Origin: Burkholderiales bacterium RIFCSPLOWO2_12_FULL_61_40
Lineage (GTDB): Bacteria > Pseudomonadota > Gammaproteobacteria > Burkholderiales > Burkholderiaceae_C
DNA: 64,000 nucleotides
Assembly: GCA_001770935.1 (NCBI GenBank)
Contig: MESI01000094.1
Location: forward strand, 33,304-97,303
Reading direction: 5' to 3'
The notes beneath the pieces were generated by a model. That model worked only from the letters and a program-made list of their open reading frames with translations, was not told where the DNA came from and ran no database searches. The position numbers and the translations under genes are program-made. Shown piece after piece: positions 8,786-19,102 of this stretch (position 1 is the first letter of the stretch; every line of letters begins with the position of its first letter).

Positions 8786-8991
8786 ACTGCCAAGGGGCCA
8801 CCCGCCTGTTGTCGCAGGCCCAAGAGCAAAAACTCGGGCTTCAGGAGCGCATGGCGCTGCAAATGCACCTGGCGATGTGCAGCGGCTGCCGCAACTTTGG
8901 CAAGCAGATGCACACGCTTCGCCAGATCACCCGGGCCTACGCCCAGGGCGCCGACGAGCGCGCCGACAAAAAGGACGGCCAGGCGGGTTGA
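8779..8991 (+). CDS. Small zf-HC2-type anti-sigma candidate
   Basis: A 70-residue protein starting MLNCQGATRLLSQAQEQKLG. It has an HxxxCxxC motif (MHLAMCSGCRNF, about residues 29-40) and an upstream Cys4, the layout of zinc-binding anti-sigma (ZAS/zf-HC2) domains. It lacks a membrane segment, so it would be a soluble, perhaps redox- or metal-sensing anti-sigma. It overlaps the sigma gene by 7 bases. Function is inferred from family and position. Confidence 0.75.
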   Translation: MLNCQGATRLLSQAQEQKLGLQERMALQMHLAMCSGCRNFGKQMHTLRQITRAYAQGADERADKKDGQAG

Positions 8992-8998
8992 CTGCGGG

Positions 8999-9433
8999 CT
9001 ACGCCACGTCAGCGCTGCGGGGTTCTTTCTCCCCATGCAGTGACGCAATCAGCGGGCATGACACGTTCCCCTGGCGCGCATGGCAGCCACACACCAGCGC
9101 GGACAACACCGACTCCATGCGCGCCAAGTCAGCCATTTTCTCGCGCACGTCCCTGAGCTTGTGTTCGGCCATGCGGCTGGCTTCCTCGCAATGCGTGCCA
9201 TCGTCGAGCCGCAACAATTCGGTGACTTCGTCCAGACTAAAGCCCAGCCGTTGGGCCGATTTCACGAACCGCACCCGCGTTACATCCGCTTCGCCATAGC
9301 GGCGGATGCCGCCGTAGGGTTTGTCCGGCTCCGGCAACAAACCCTTGCGTTGGTAAAACCGGATGGTCTCCACATGGACCCCGGCCGCCTTGGCGAAAAC
9401 ACCGATGGTCAGATTCTCAAAAATAGTTGGCAT
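8999..9433 (-). CDS. merR: Mercury-responsive regulator MerR
   Basis: A 144-residue MerR with an N-terminal winged helix ([20 protein letters not shown]) and a dimerisation helix. The three Hg(II)-binding cysteines are at C82, C117 and C126, the same numbers as in Tn501 MerR. The ATG at 9433 gives the standard start [12 protein letters not shown]. It is divergent from merTPA across a classical mer operator. It would repress and, with mercury, activate merT transcription by untwisting the 19-bp spacer. Its stop lies 7 bases from the anti-sigma gene end, so the mer cassette abuts the sigma operon directly. Confidence 0.97.
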   Translation of the reverse strand: MPTIFENLTIGVFAKAAGVHVETIRFYQRKGLLPEPDKPYGGIRRYGEADVTRVRFVKSAQRLGFSLDEVTELLRLDDGTHCEEASRMAEHKLRDVREKMADLARMESVLSALVCGCHARQGNVSCPLIASLHGEKEPRSADVA

Positions 9434-9438
9434 ACCGC

Positions 9439-9469
9439 TTGACTCCGTACATACGTACGGAAGTAATCT
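9439..9469 (+). promoter_or_regulatory. mer promoter/operator
   Basis: TTGACT (9439-9444), a 19-base spacer, TAATCT (9464-9469). The spacer carries the perfect dyad TCCGTAC-ATAC-GTACGGA (9444-9461) bound by MerR. The overlong spacer is typical of MerR-activated promoters. Confidence 0.93.
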
Positions 9470-9504
9470 TAGGCTACCCCCTTCAGATTTGAAAGGACCC
9501 ATGT

Positions 9505-9855
9505 ATGTCTGAACCACGAAACGGGCGCGGGGCGCTCTTCACCGGCGGCCTGGCCGCCATTCTTGCCTCGACCTGCTGCCTGGGGCCGCTGGTGCTGATC
9601 ACCCTGGGATTCAGCGGCGCATGGATTGGCAACCTGACGGTGCTGGAACCCTATCGCCCACTCTTCATCGGCGTGGCGCTGGTGGCGCTGTTCTTCGCCT
9701 GGCGGCGCATCTACCGCCCTGCGCAAGCCTGCAAACCGGGGGAGGTCTGCGCGATTCCCCAGGTGCGGACTGCTTACAAGCGCATTTTCTGGGCCGTGGC
9801 CGTGCTGGTGCTGATCGCGCTCGGTTTCCCCTACGTCGTGCCCTTTTTCTACTAA
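9505..9855 (+). CDS. merT: Mercuric ion transporter MerT
   Basis: A 116-residue inner-membrane protein with three hydrophobic segments (~residues 14-35, 47-66, 92-113). A Cys pair lies in the first (ASTCCLGPL) and two cysteines in the cytoplasmic loop (QACKPGEVC), the Hg(II) relay seen in MerT. The start is the ATG at 9505; the ATG at 9501 runs into a stop at once. It takes Hg(II) from MerP and hands it to MerA. It is the first gene of merTPA. Confidence 0.96.
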   Translation: MSEPRNGRGALFTGGLAAILASTCCLGPLVLITLGFSGAWIGNLTVLEPYRPLFIGVALVALFFAWRRIYRPAQACKPGEVCAIPQVRTAYKRIFWAVAVLVLIALGFPYVVPFFY

Positions 9856-9870
9856 CCACAGGAGTCCACC

Positions 9871-10242
9871 ATGAAAACGCAAGTTTCGGCGCTAGCCAAA
9901 ACGCAAGTTTCGGCGCTAGCCAAAACGCAAGTTTCGGCGCTAGCCAAAACGCAAGTTTCGGCGCTAGCCAAAACGCTGTTTGCCTCCCTCGCCCTCGCTG
10001 CGGTAGTGGCGCCCGTGTGGGCCGCACCCCGGACCGTCATACTGTCCGTGCCGGGCATGACGTGCGCCGCCTGCCCGATCACCGTCAAGAAGGCAATTTC
10101 CAAGGTCCAAGGCGTCAGCAAAGTTGCCGTGACCTTCGAGAAACGCGAAGCTGTCGTCAGCTTCGACGACGCCAAAACCAGCGTGCAGAAGTTGACCCAG
10201 GCCACCGCAGACGCGGGCTATCCATCTTCAGTCAAGAACTGA
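9871..10242 (+). CDS. merP: Periplasmic mercury-binding MerP with expanded N-terminus
   Basis: A 123-residue MerP; the family is normally about 91. The mature heavy-metal-associated domain is standard, with SVPGMTCAACPITVKKAI holding the Hg(II)-binding pair C65/C68. The excess is four tandem copies of KTQVSALA (residues 2-33) placed before the normal signal core LFASLALAAVVAPVWA. The signal peptide thus gains a long basic n-region. Whether export still works is unknown; an internal start is not obvious because no other ATG precedes the signal core. It lies between merT and merA. Confidence 0.95.
   Translation: MKTQVSALAKTQVSALAKTQVSALAKTQVSALAKTLFASLALAAVVAPVWAAPRTVILSVPGMTCAACPITVKKAISKVQGVSKVAVTFEKREAVVSFDDAKTSVQKLTQATADAGYPSSVKN
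9874..9969 (+). repeat. Four perfect 24-bp tandem repeats in merP
   Basis: Four identical units begin at 9874, 9898, 9922 and 9946; each encodes KTQVSALA. They are in frame and have no spacers. Replication slippage is the likely source. Confidence 0.97.
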
Positions 10243-10244
10243 CC

Positions 10245-11730
<1,486 letters not shown>

Positions 11731-11781
11731 GAAAGCGCAGTGTTCGACCAACGCCGACACGTCTGCTGTCCGAAGCTGTGT

Positions 11782-12342
11782 TCAGGGCCGCAGCCCGGTG
11801 CCGTGAAGGTGCGTGGTGCACGCCAGATACCTTACCAGCCAGTGGTCCAGCGATACCTTGCCCGGCCCCTGGGCCATCAGCATCAGCAGCACGGCGGCCC
11901 AGACGCCGTGCACCGGGTAGGCATCCGGGTACACAAATATCTGGATGGTCAAAGTCATGCCCAGCAGCGCCAGGGCCGAGAAGCGCGTGGCCAGGCCCAG
12001 CAGCAGCAGCAGGGGAAACAGGTGTTCGGCAAAGGCCGCCAGGGGTGCGGCCAGCTCGGGCGGGACCAGCGGCAGCCGGTATTCGTCCTTGAACAGCGCG
12101 ATGGCCGACTCCGACAGGCGCGGCCAGCCCAGCTGAAACTCGCCTTGCACCAGGTCGATGGCCAGACCTTCGATTTTGGTCTGGCCCGACTTCCAGAACA
12201 CGGCTGCGATCGAAAAGCGGGCGAGCAAGGCAATCAGCGAGTGGGGGATACGTTCCAACACCGCCCGCAAGTGGAGTAAAGGCCGGAGCAGGATTGGCGT
12301 GTTGCGCTGGTTGGCGCTGGTCATTGGGGGGGATGAATGCAT
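11782..12342 (-). CDS. bufD: DoxX-family membrane protein of the bufferin operon
   Basis: A 186-residue DoxX-type protein with about four hydrophobic segments (around [45 protein letters not shown] and [12 protein letters not shown]). It is the last gene after bufA-bufB-bufC, the position DoxX proteins hold in many bufferin operons, where their role is unclear. I chose the ATG at 12342 for its GGGAG upstream. An ATG at 12324 overlapping the bufC stop would also work and gives 180 residues. Confidence 0.82.
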   Translation of the reverse strand: MHSSPPMTSANQRNTPILLRPLLHLRAVLERIPHSLIALLARFSIAAVFWKSGQTKIEGLAIDLVQGEFQLGWPRLSESAIALFKDEYRLPLVPPELAAPLAAFAEHLFPLLLLLGLATRFSALALLGMTLTIQIFVYPDAYPVHGVWAAVLLMLMAQGPGKVSLDHWLVRYLACTTHLHGTGLRP

Positions 12343-13115
12343 GCTTGGCTCCCGTCGGGATGGGTGATGGATGAAAGGGCGTGGGTGCGGATCAGCAGTG
12401 CCACACTGCTGGCAAGGTCGAAGTCGGCGTCGGCTTGGCTGGCCTGCGCAGCCGCAGGACCCAGCGGGGTGCCTTGCTGCAGCGCGGCCACCAGGGCACT
12501 GGCGCCCGCGTCCAGGCGCAGCAGCTCGACCTCCAGGCCGGGCCGGACCAGCAGGGCGTTTTCGGGCAGCGCGGGATCGACGTCCGACAGCGCGCCCACC
12601 CCCTGGTGCGCAGCCCACAAGGACACCACGGCGTAGCGCGAGCGCAGCAATCCCACCGAGGGATGCAGGCCGAGCACCAGTTCCGCCAGCGTGTCGGGCT
12701 GCGCCAGGGCTTGTGCCAGGGCGTCCGCGGGCAGGGCTGCGCCATCGGCCGCGTGGTAGGCGCGCACCCGCAGCAATTCCAGCCGAGCCACGTCGGCCAG
12801 ATAGGGCACCGAGGCCGCAGGTGCAAAGTTTTCGATGAAGGTTGGGAACGATTCGCCATAAAACGCGAGCACCCGGCTGCGCGGCGGCTCCTGGCGCACG
12901 AACAGCCGCGCCATGGCGCGAAAAAAGGGCTCTCCGACCAGCTCCTGGGCGACCGGATAGGTGTCGGCCAGGGCATCGACCAGCGAGACCAGCACATTGT
13001 TGCGGTACACCGCGAAACGCACCGCTGGATCGGAGCCGTTCCAGGCGCACAGCCCGCTGGGGGCCGACTGCCGGGGATCCAGCAGCGCTTCGAAGAACGC
13101 TTGCTGGGTGTTCAT
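12321..13115 (-). CDS. bufC: DUF2063 partner protein of the bufferin-modifying enzyme
   Basis: A 264-residue protein. Its N-terminal DUF2063 domain (~residues 1-95) has [34 protein letters not shown] and [10 protein letters not shown], followed by a C-terminal domain like MbnC. Members deliver the precursor peptide to the iron enzyme encoded upstream. The start ATG overlaps the bufB stop (ATGA), which supports a stable BufB-BufC complex. The old annotation as a putative DNA-binding domain is misleading in this context. Confidence 0.88.
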   Translation of the reverse strand: MNTQQAFFEALLDPRQSAPSGLCAWNGSDPAVRFAVYRNNVLVSLVDALADTYPVAQELVGEPFFRAMARLFVRQEPPRSRVLAFYGESFPTFIENFAPAASVPYLADVARLELLRVRAYHAADGAALPADALAQALAQPDTLAELVLGLHPSVGLLRSRYAVVSLWAAHQGVGALSDVDPALPENALLVRPGLEVELLRLDAGASALVAALQQGTPLGPAAAQASQADADFDLASSVALLIRTHALSSITHPDGSQACIHPPQ

Positions 13116-14005
13116 GTACACGCTCTTTGCACACACACTTCCTGTCTGGCGGCGTCCAGCAGGCGCTGCGCCTGCTGGCTTTCCGCGAACAGGACATCGA
13201 AGGGCGGAATGTCCTGGTCGCGCTCAATCAGCGTGGCCACCGGACCGACCCGCTCCAGCGTGTGGTGGTACAGGCGCCAGACCGCTTGCGCGATGGGAGA
13301 CCCGTGGCTGTCGATCAGCAGCAAGTCGCCCGCCGCGTCCTGCTCCTGGGCAAAGCCTGCCAAATGGATTTCCCCCACCAGCGCAGGCGGCAAGGCGTCT
13401 ATGTAGGCATACGGATCGCGGTGGTGGTTGGTGCAGGAGACATGGACGTTGTTCACATCCAGCAGCAAGCCGCAGCCGGTGCGGCGCAGCACCTCGGCCA
13501 TGAAATCGGTCTCGGTCAGGGTGGAGGCGGAAAATTCGACATAGGTTGCCGGGTTCTCCAGCAGCATGCGGCGTTTCAGGTGCGCCTGCACCTGGTCCAC
13601 ATGGTCGCATACGCGCTGCAAAGTCTGCGCGGTGTACGGCACCGGTAGCAAATCGTTCAGGAACACCTCGCCATGGCTGGCCCAGGCCAGGTGTTCGGAA
13701 AACGATTGCGGTGCATAACGGTCCAGTAGCGCCGCCAGTTGATCAAGGTGGCCCCGGTCCAGTGGGCTGGCGCCGCCAATGGACAGGCCCACCCCATGAA
13801 TGGACAGGGGATAGCGCTCCCGGATGCGGCTCAGGTAGTGGTGGAACGGGCCACCGTCCACCAGGTAGTTTTCGGCATGGATCTCGAAGAAGCCCAGATC
13901 GGGCCAGGTCTCGACGATCTGGCGGAAGTGCTCGGGTTTAAGCCCCAAGCCGACGCGTGGCGGCAGGTTTGGGGCCGATGCCTGGGTGGACAGCGGTGTA
14001 GGCAT
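13112..14005 (-). CDS. bufB: Multinuclear non-heme iron oxidase (DUF692) BufB
   Basis: A 297-residue TIM-barrel protein of the MbnB/DUF692 family. Candidate iron ligands lie in conserved stretches: [58 protein letters not shown] and [11 protein letters not shown]. Family members oxidise cysteines of a peptide to oxazolone/thioamide or thiooxazole groups. Here the substrate would be BufA, encoded 34 bases upstream. The start MPTPLSTQ at 14005 is chosen; longer in-frame readings run back into bufA. Confidence 0.92.
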   Translation of the reverse strand: MPTPLSTQASAPNLPPRVGLGLKPEHFRQIVETWPDLGFFEIHAENYLVDGGPFHHYLSRIRERYPLSIHGVGLSIGGASPLDRGHLDQLAALLDRYAPQSFSEHLAWASHGEVFLNDLLPVPYTAQTLQRVCDHVDQVQAHLKRRMLLENPATYVEFSASTLTETDFMAEVLRRTGCGLLLDVNNVHVSCTNHHRDPYAYIDALPPALVGEIHLAGFAQEQDAAGDLLLIDSHGSPIAQAVWRLYHHTLERVGPVATLIERDQDIPPFDVLFAESQQAQRLLDAARQEVCVQRACT

Positions 14006-14039
14006 GGTCGTCGATGTAGCGTGGCCCAGGGGTGGGTGT

Positions 14040-14354
14040 TCAGGCCTTCTTTTCCTTGAATTCCTGGGGCTGGCCGTAGCCGGTGGGGGAGGTCTTGGAA
14101 ACCGTTTTGGCACAGGTGCCGGCGGGTACCAGCGACCAGGCGTTGCCTTGGTAATCGATCTTCGAGGTGCCGGCGCACGTCGTACCGGCCCCGGCCTTGC
14201 AATCGTTCTTGCCCTTGAGTGCGACGCCGAAACATTTTTCCTTGTCTGCGGTTTGGGCTGCTACCGGAGTGGCGGCAAGGGTCATGGCGGCGCCCAATGC
14301 CAGGGTCAGGGCGGCGGCGGATGCGTAGCGGGATGTGGTAGTTTGGTGGTTCAT
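14040..14354 (-). CDS. bufA1: Bufferin precursor BufA1 (DUF2282)
   Basis: A 104-residue secreted peptide. A signal sequence with hydrophobic core (residues ~11-28) ends near [10 protein letters not shown]. The mature part has four cysteines: C41 ([14 protein letters not shown]), C52, C60 (TTCAGTSK) and C81 (PAGTCAK), the DUF2282 signature. In characterised bufferins the two central cysteines become copper-binding thiooxazoles made by BufB/BufC, and the outer two form a disulfide. The peptide would buffer copper in the periplasm. It is first in its operon, with an ECF-type promoter at 14431-14457. Confidence 0.93.
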   Translation of the reverse strand: MNHQTTTSRYASAAALTLALGAAMTLAATPVAAQTADKEKCFGVALKGKNDCKAGAGTTCAGTSKIDYQGNAWSLVPAGTCAKTVSKTSPTGYGQPQEFKEKKA

Positions 14355-14430
14355 TTCAATAGTCCTTTGAGAGGTTAGCGCTTGGGGTAAAGGCGGTATG
14401 GAATCACCTTCCATGCCGCACTGTTGGGGT

Positions 14431-14457
14431 AGTCGTGGAACTCGGCACTTTCTTACA
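14431..14457 (-). promoter_or_regulatory. ECF-type promoter of bufABCD (site C)
   Basis: Minus strand TGTAAGAA (14457-14450), 14-base spacer, CGACT (14435-14431), about 77 bases before the bufA ATG. It is divergent from site B in the same 249-base intergenic region. Confidence 0.65.
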
Positions 14458-14522
14458 GTACCACGCACGGGCTTCACTCCGCACTAACGCCGCCCGTTCG
14501 TACGGATGCAAGGCGGCTCCAG

Positions 14523-14550
14523 TGTAAGAAGCACCAGGCCGCCAACGACT
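14523..14550 (+). promoter_or_regulatory. ECF-type promoter of the arsS operon (site B)
   Basis: TGTAAGAA (14523-14530), 15-base spacer, CGACT (14546-14550). The predicted start lies some 45 bases before the arsS ATG. Confidence 0.65.
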
Positions 14551-14603
14551 GTGCTTTCAGAAGGGCGGCGCTGCGTTGCCCCAACTCCTACCCCAGGAAC
14601 ACC

Positions 14604-15605
14604 ATGCATGCCACCTTGCCCCTGCTCCAGGCCACCGGTTTCCCGCCGCTGCACCGCCAGCGCCTGACCACCTTGCAGGTCAACCTGGGCTACAAGTGCA
14701 ACCAGACCTGTGTGCACTGCCACGTCAACGCCGGCCCCAGCCGCACCGAAATGATGAGCCCTGCAAACCTCGATCTGGTGGCGCAGGTGCTGGCGGCGCG
14801 GGGCCTGGAAACCCTGGACCTGACCGGCGGCGCGCCCGAGTTGCATCCCGATTTCCGGCGCCTGGTGCGTGCCGCCCGTGAACTCGGGGTGCGCGTGGTG
14901 GACCGCTGCAATCTGACCATTCTGTTCGAGCCCGGACAGGAAGATCTGGCGCAGTTCCTGGCCGGTCAGGGGGTGGAGGTGGTGGCTTCGCTGCCCTGTT
15001 ACGCCCAGGACAATGTGGACCAGCAGCGCGGCAAAGGTGTCTTTGACAAAAGTACCGCGGCCTTGCAGCAGCTCAATGCGCTGGGCTACGGCCAGCCCGG
15101 CTCGGGCCTGGTACTGAACCTGGTCTACAACCCGCAGGGACCTGCGCTGCCACCGGACCAGGTCAGGCTGCAGGCCGATTACAAGCGTGAGCTGTTCACC
15201 CGCTATGGCATTGTTTTTAACGAACTGTTCGCGCTGGCCAACATGCCCATCCAGCGTTTCGGCTCGATGCTGATTTCCAAGGGGCAGTTCCATGGCTATA
15301 TGCAACTGTTGAAGGACAACTTCGCTGGCGCCAATCTGGCGCATGTGATGTGCCGCAGCATGGTCAGCGTCGATTGGCAGGGCTTTCTCTACGACTGCGA
15401 CTTCAACCAGCAATTGGGACTGGCGCTGCCACGCGCCGCCATGCGCTTAGGGCCCCTGCACACCGAGCGGCCCCACCTGCGCCATCTGTTGCACGAAGAC
15501 CCGGCCGGGCGGCCCATTCGCGTCGCCGAGCACTGCTACGGTTGTACTGCCGGGCAAGGCAGCAGTTGTGGTGGTGCCTTGAAAGACGAAAGCTGCGCGG
15601 TATGA
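14604..15605 (+). CDS. arsS: Arsenosugar-type radical SAM protein ArsS
   Basis: A 333-residue radical SAM enzyme with the CxxxCxxC cluster motif at C32/C36/C39 (GYKCNQTCVHCH). The C-terminal DUF3641/Cys-rich domain ends HCYGCTAGQGSSCGGALKDESC. This is the layout of the rSAM/Cys-rich family now named ArsS, which joins a deoxyadenosyl group to dimethylated arsenic in Synechocystis. It leads a run of overlapping genes (TVP38-oxidoreductase, two glycosyltransferase-like genes) that ends with arsM. AGGAAC precedes the ATG. The exact product here is inferred. Confidence 0.88.
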   Translation: MHATLPLLQATGFPPLHRQRLTTLQVNLGYKCNQTCVHCHVNAGPSRTEMMSPANLDLVAQVLAARGLETLDLTGGAPELHPDFRRLVRAARELGVRVVDRCNLTILFEPGQEDLAQFLAGQGVEVVASLPCYAQDNVDQQRGKGVFDKSTAALQQLNALGYGQPGSGLVLNLVYNPQGPALPPDQVRLQADYKRELFTRYGIVFNELFALANMPIQRFGSMLISKGQFHGYMQLLKDNFAGANLAHVMCRSMVSVDWQGFLYDCDFNQQLGLALPRAAMRLGPLHTERPHLRHLLHEDPAGRPIRVAEHCYGCTAGQGSSCGGALKDESCAV

Positions 15606-17755
15606 AGCGCGCACTGCTCCTGCTGCTGATCGGCGTTCTGGTCGCCACGGTCCTGGTGTTGGACCTGGACCGGTTCCTCACGCTGGAAAACCTCAAGTTC
15701 AGGCAGGGTGATTTCCTGGCCTTCAAGGCGCAGTCCCCCTGGCTGTTCGCCGCCATTGCCTTTGCGCTGTATGTGCTTGTGGCCGCCTTGTCCCTGCCTG
15801 GTGCCTTGGTCATGACCCTGGCCATGGGTGCGCTGTTTGGCCTGGTGGGCGGCACGCTGCTGGTTTCGTTTGCGTCCAGCCTGGGCGCAACTCTGGCATT
15901 TCTCGCCTCGCGTTTTTTGCTGCGCAATGCGGTTCAGCGCCGTTTCGGCGACAAACTGAAAGCGATCGATGCGGGTGTGGCGCGCGACGGTGCGCTGTAC
16001 CTGTTTACCTTGCGCCTGGTGCCGCTGTTTCCCTTCTTTCTGATCAACCTGCTGATGGGGCTGACGCCGATGCGCACCCGCACCTTCTATGCAGTCAGCC
16101 AGCTGGGCATGCTCGCCGGCACGCTGGTTTTTGTGAACGCGGGAACACAACTCGCGCAGTTGCAAAGCCTGTCCGGCCTGGTGTCGCCGGGGCTGCTGTT
16201 TTCTTTTGCTCTATTGGGGGTGTTTCCGATGATTGCCAAAAAAATCAACGCCTGGTTGCAAGCGCGCCGCCTTTACGCCCAATGGCAGCGTCCACAGACT
16301 TTTGACCGCAATCTGGTGGTCATCGGGGGCGGAGCAGCGGGTTTGGTCAGCGCCTACATTGGGGCCGCTGTAAAAGCCAAAGTGACGCTGATCGAGGCGC
16401 ACAAGATGGGCGGCGACTGCCTGAACTACGGTTGCGTGCCGAGCAAGGCGCTCATCAAATCGGCCCGCGTGGCCCACACCATGCGCCATGGCGCGCACTA
16501 CGGCCTGGGCGCGGTCGAGCCCAGCTTCAGCTTCGCCAAGGTGATGGCGCGGGTGCATGCCACCATCCGCGCCGTGGCACCGCATGACAGCGTGGAGCGC
16601 TACACCGCATTGGGCGTGGAGGTGCTGCAGGGCTACGCCCGCATCGTTGATCCCTGGACCGTGGAGGTCAAACTCCACAACGGCTCGACCCAGCGCCTGA
16701 CCACGCGCTCCATCGTCATTGCCGCCGGGGCCCGCCCGTTTGTGCCGCCTTTGCCCGGTATTGATGCGGTGGGCTACGTCACCAGCGACACTTTGTGGGA
16801 CGAATTTGCCAAGCTCGATGCGCCACCTGCGCGCCTGGTGGTGCTGGGGGGCGGTCCCATCGGTTGTGAACTGGCGCAGAGCTTTGCCCGCCTGGGCTCT
16901 GCGGTGACACAGGTGGAGATGGCGCCGCGCATCATGATCCGCGAAGACCAGGAGGTCTCCGACTTGGCCCGCGATGCATTGGCGCGCGATGGCGTTGATG
17001 TGTTGACCAGCCATAAAGCCCTGCGCTGTGAGCGTGACGGTGATCGAAAATGCATCGTCGTCGAGCACCAGGGGCTTGAAAAACGTATCGAATTCGATGC
17101 CTTGCTGTGCGCCGTGGGCCGCGTGGCCCGATTGCAAGGTTACGGCCTGGAAGAGCTGGGCATTCCCACCCAACGCACCGTGGCGGTGAACGACTACCTG
17201 GAGACCCTCTACCCCCACATTTATGCGGCAGGCGATGTGGCCGGCCCCTACCAATTTACCCACACTGCCGGTCACATGGCCTGGTATGCGGTGGTGAACG
17301 CGCTGTTTGGCGACTTCAAAAAATTCAAGGTGGATTATTCGGTGGTGCCGTGGGCCACCTTCATTGAGCCCGAGGTGGCGCGCGTGGGACTCAATGAGCA
17401 GGATGCCAAGGAAAAGAACATCCCTTTTGAGGTCACCAAGTACGGCCTGGACGATCTGGACCGGGCCATTGCCGACGGCACCGCGCATGGTTTTGTCAAG
17501 GTGCTGACGGTGCCGGGCAAGGACCGCATTCTGGGCGTGACCATCGTGGGGGAGCACGCGGGCGACCTGCTGGCCGAATTTGTGCTGGCCATGAAACACG
17601 GACTGGGCCTGAACAAAATCCTGGGCACCATCCACACCTACCCGACGCTGGCCGAGGCCAACAAATACGCCGCCGGGCAATGGAAGCGTGCCCACGCACC
17701 GCAGCGGCTGCTGGCCACCCTGTCGCGTTACCACGCCTGGAGGCGGGGCACATGA
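15602..17755 (+). CDS. TVP38/TMEM64 membrane domain fused to mercuric-reductase-like flavoprotein
   Basis: A 717-residue fusion. Residues 1-~220 are a TVP38/DedA-like membrane domain with several hydrophobic helices (LLLLLIGVLVATVLVL, LFAAIAFALYVLVAALS, FALLGVFPMIA). Residues ~235-717 are a class I pyridine nucleotide-disulfide oxidoreductase: VVIGGGAAGLVSAYIGAAVK, the redox pair in GGDCLNYGCVPSK, a second Rossmann site VVLGGGPIGCELAQSFARLG, and a dimerisation domain. It lacks the CC tail of MerA, so true mercury reduction is unlikely. The ATG overlaps the arsS stop and the end overlaps the next gene. The role in the arsenic pathway is unknown; electron supply at the membrane is a guess. Confidence 0.85.
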   Translation: MKRALLLLLIGVLVATVLVLDLDRFLTLENLKFRQGDFLAFKAQSPWLFAAIAFALYVLVAALSLPGALVMTLAMGALFGLVGGTLLVSFASSLGATLAFLASRFLLRNAVQRRFGDKLKAIDAGVARDGALYLFTLRLVPLFPFFLINLLMGLTPMRTRTFYAVSQLGMLAGTLVFVNAGTQLAQLQSLSGLVSPGLLFSFALLGVFPMIAKKINAWLQARRLYAQWQRPQTFDRNLVVIGGGAAGLVSAYIGAAVKAKVTLIEAHKMGGDCLNYGCVPSKALIKSARVAHTMRHGAHYGLGAVEPSFSFAKVMARVHATIRAVAPHDSVERYTALGVEVLQGYARIVDPWTVEVKLHNGSTQRLTTRSIVIAAGARPFVPPLPGIDAVGYVTSDTLWDEFAKLDAPPARLVVLGGGPIGCELAQSFARLGSAVTQVEMAPRIMIREDQEVSDLARDALARDGVDVLTSHKALRCERDGDRKCIVVEHQGLEKRIEFDALLCAVGRVARLQGYGLEELGIPTQRTVAVNDYLETLYPHIYAAGDVAGPYQFTHTAGHMAWYAVVNALFGDFKKFKVDYSVVPWATFIEPEVARVGLNEQDAKEKNIPFEVTKYGLDDLDRAIADGTAHGFVKVLTVPGKDRILGVTIVGEHAGDLLAEFVLAMKHGLGLNKILGTIHTYPTLAEANKYAAGQWKRAHAPQRLLATLSRYHAWRRGT

Positions 17756-18426
17756 CACTGTCCATCATCGTGCCGATGCGCAACGAGGCGCAAGCGCTGC
17801 CGGACTTGCTGGAGCGCTTGCGGCCTCTGGCGCAACAGGGCTGCGAAGTCATTCTGGTGGATGGCGGTAGCGAGGACGATTCTCCGGGCATCGCGCAGGG
17901 TGCGGGTTTTGTGGTGCTGCCATCCGCACCGGGCCGGGCACGGCAAATGAATGCGGGCGCCGCCCGCGCCACCGGCGAGGTGCTGTTGTTTTTGCATGCC
18001 GACACCCAGTTGCCCCTTGGCGGGGCGCGTCTGGCCGAGCAAGCCCTGGCCGATGGCGCCCACCGCTGGGGCCGCTTTGATGTCCGTATTGCCGGGCGCC
18101 CCTGGATGCTGCGCGTGGTGGCGTTTTTGATGAACAGGCGTTCCCGCTGGAGCGGCATTGCCACCGGTGACCAGGCCATGTTTGTCGCGCGCGCCACCTT
18201 CGACGCCGTGGGCGGCTTCCCGGACCAGCCCCTGATGGAAGACATTGCGCTGTCCGGGCGTTTGCGGGCGGTCTCGCGCCCGGCCTGCCTTCGCGCCCGC
18301 GTCACCACCTCGGGGCGGCGCTGGGAGACCCGGGGCGTGTGGCGCACCATCGTGCTGATGTGGCGGCTGCGCTGGGCCTACTGGCGCGGTGTTCCGGCCG
18401 CGCAACTGGCCAAGGCCTACGCATGA
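17752..18426 (+). CDS. Glycosyltransferase family 2, arsenosugar-cluster type (TIGR04283-like)
   Basis: A 224-residue GT-A enzyme: N-terminal LSIIVPMRNEAQALPDLLERL, then EVILVDGGSEDDS, GRARQMNAGAARATGEVLLFLHADT (the DxD-type HADT), and GDQAMFVARATFDAVGGFP with LMEDIALSGRL. Proteins of this subfamily co-occur with rSAM/Cys-rich ArsS genes. The probable role is moving a sugar or glycerol-type group onto, or building, the arsenosugar; this is not proven. ATGA overlaps join it to both neighbours. Confidence 0.85.
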   Translation: MTLSIIVPMRNEAQALPDLLERLRPLAQQGCEVILVDGGSEDDSPGIAQGAGFVVLPSAPGRARQMNAGAARATGEVLLFLHADTQLPLGGARLAEQALADGAHRWGRFDVRIAGRPWMLRVVAFLMNRRSRWSGIATGDQAMFVARATFDAVGGFPDQPLMEDIALSGRLRAVSRPACLRARVTTSGRRWETRGVWRTIVLMWRLRWAYWRGVPAAQLAKAYA

Positions 18427-19073
18427 AGCCCGTCCGCACCGTCATTTTTGCCAAGGCGCCGCAGCCCGGCCTGGCCAAGACCCGGCTGATCCCGGCCCTG
18501 GGTTCCGCGGGCGCGGCTGCTTTGGCACGGCGCATGCTGGGGCACACCCTGCGGCAGGCGCTGGCCGCAGGCACCGGCCCGGTCGAACTGTGCGCCACCC
18601 CCGAGGCCTGCGATTCGGTGTGGCGCACGCTGGACTTGCCCGAGGCGGTGCACCGGTCCCACCAGGGGGAGGGTGATCTGGGCCAGCGCATGGCGCGCGC
18701 GGCCCAGCGGGTGCTCACCGGCGGCGAGGCGGTGCTGCTGATCGGCACCGATTGCCCGGACCTGGACGCGCATGCCCTGCGGCAGGCGGCAGCCGCCCTG
18801 CGGCAAGCCGATGCCACCTTGCTGCCCACCTTTGACGGCGGTTACGCGCTGCTGGGCCTGAACCGTTTTCACCCCTGCCTGTTTGACGGCTTGGCATGGA
18901 GCACCAGCACCGTGGCGGGCGAGACCCTGGCCCGTTTGCAGCAGCTGGGCTGGACGGTGCAGCTGCTGCCGATGCTGCACGACATCGATGAAGCGGCCGA
19001 TTTGCAGTGGCTGCCCCCAGCATGGCGCGAGGCCACTGTCATACCCGACGCCGCCGGACCGACTGAACCCTAA
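18423..19073 (+). CDS. DUF2064 / CofC-like transferase, arsenosugar-cluster type (TIGR04282-like)
   Basis: A 216-residue nucleotidyl/glycosyltransferase-fold protein: VIFAKAPQPGLAKTRLIPALG (the nucleotide-binding K-x-R loop), LLIGTDCPDLDA, LLPTFDGGYALLGL and WSTSTVAGETLARL. Family members pair with the gene just upstream in arsenic clusters. It would activate or transfer a sugar phosphate. The start overlaps the glycosyltransferase stop by 4 bases. Confidence 0.85.
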   Translation: MKPVRTVIFAKAPQPGLAKTRLIPALGSAGAAALARRMLGHTLRQALAAGTGPVELCATPEACDSVWRTLDLPEAVHRSHQGEGDLGQRMARAAQRVLTGGEAVLLIGTDCPDLDAHALRQAAAALRQADATLLPTFDGGYALLGLNRFHPCLFDGLAWSTSTVAGETLARLQQLGWTVQLLPMLHDIDEAADLQWLPPAWREATVIPDAAGPTEP

Positions 19074-19102
19074 CTTCTTTTCCCCGCCACGGAGCATTCA
19101 CC

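Noticed and set aside
9874..9969. Tandem repeats as a CRISPR array
   Set aside because: Units abut without spacers and encode an in-frame peptide inside merP.
16211..17758. A 515-codon minus-strand frame opposite the TVP38-oxidoreductase
   Set aside because: Antisense shadow; the plus-strand protein has all flavoprotein motifs.
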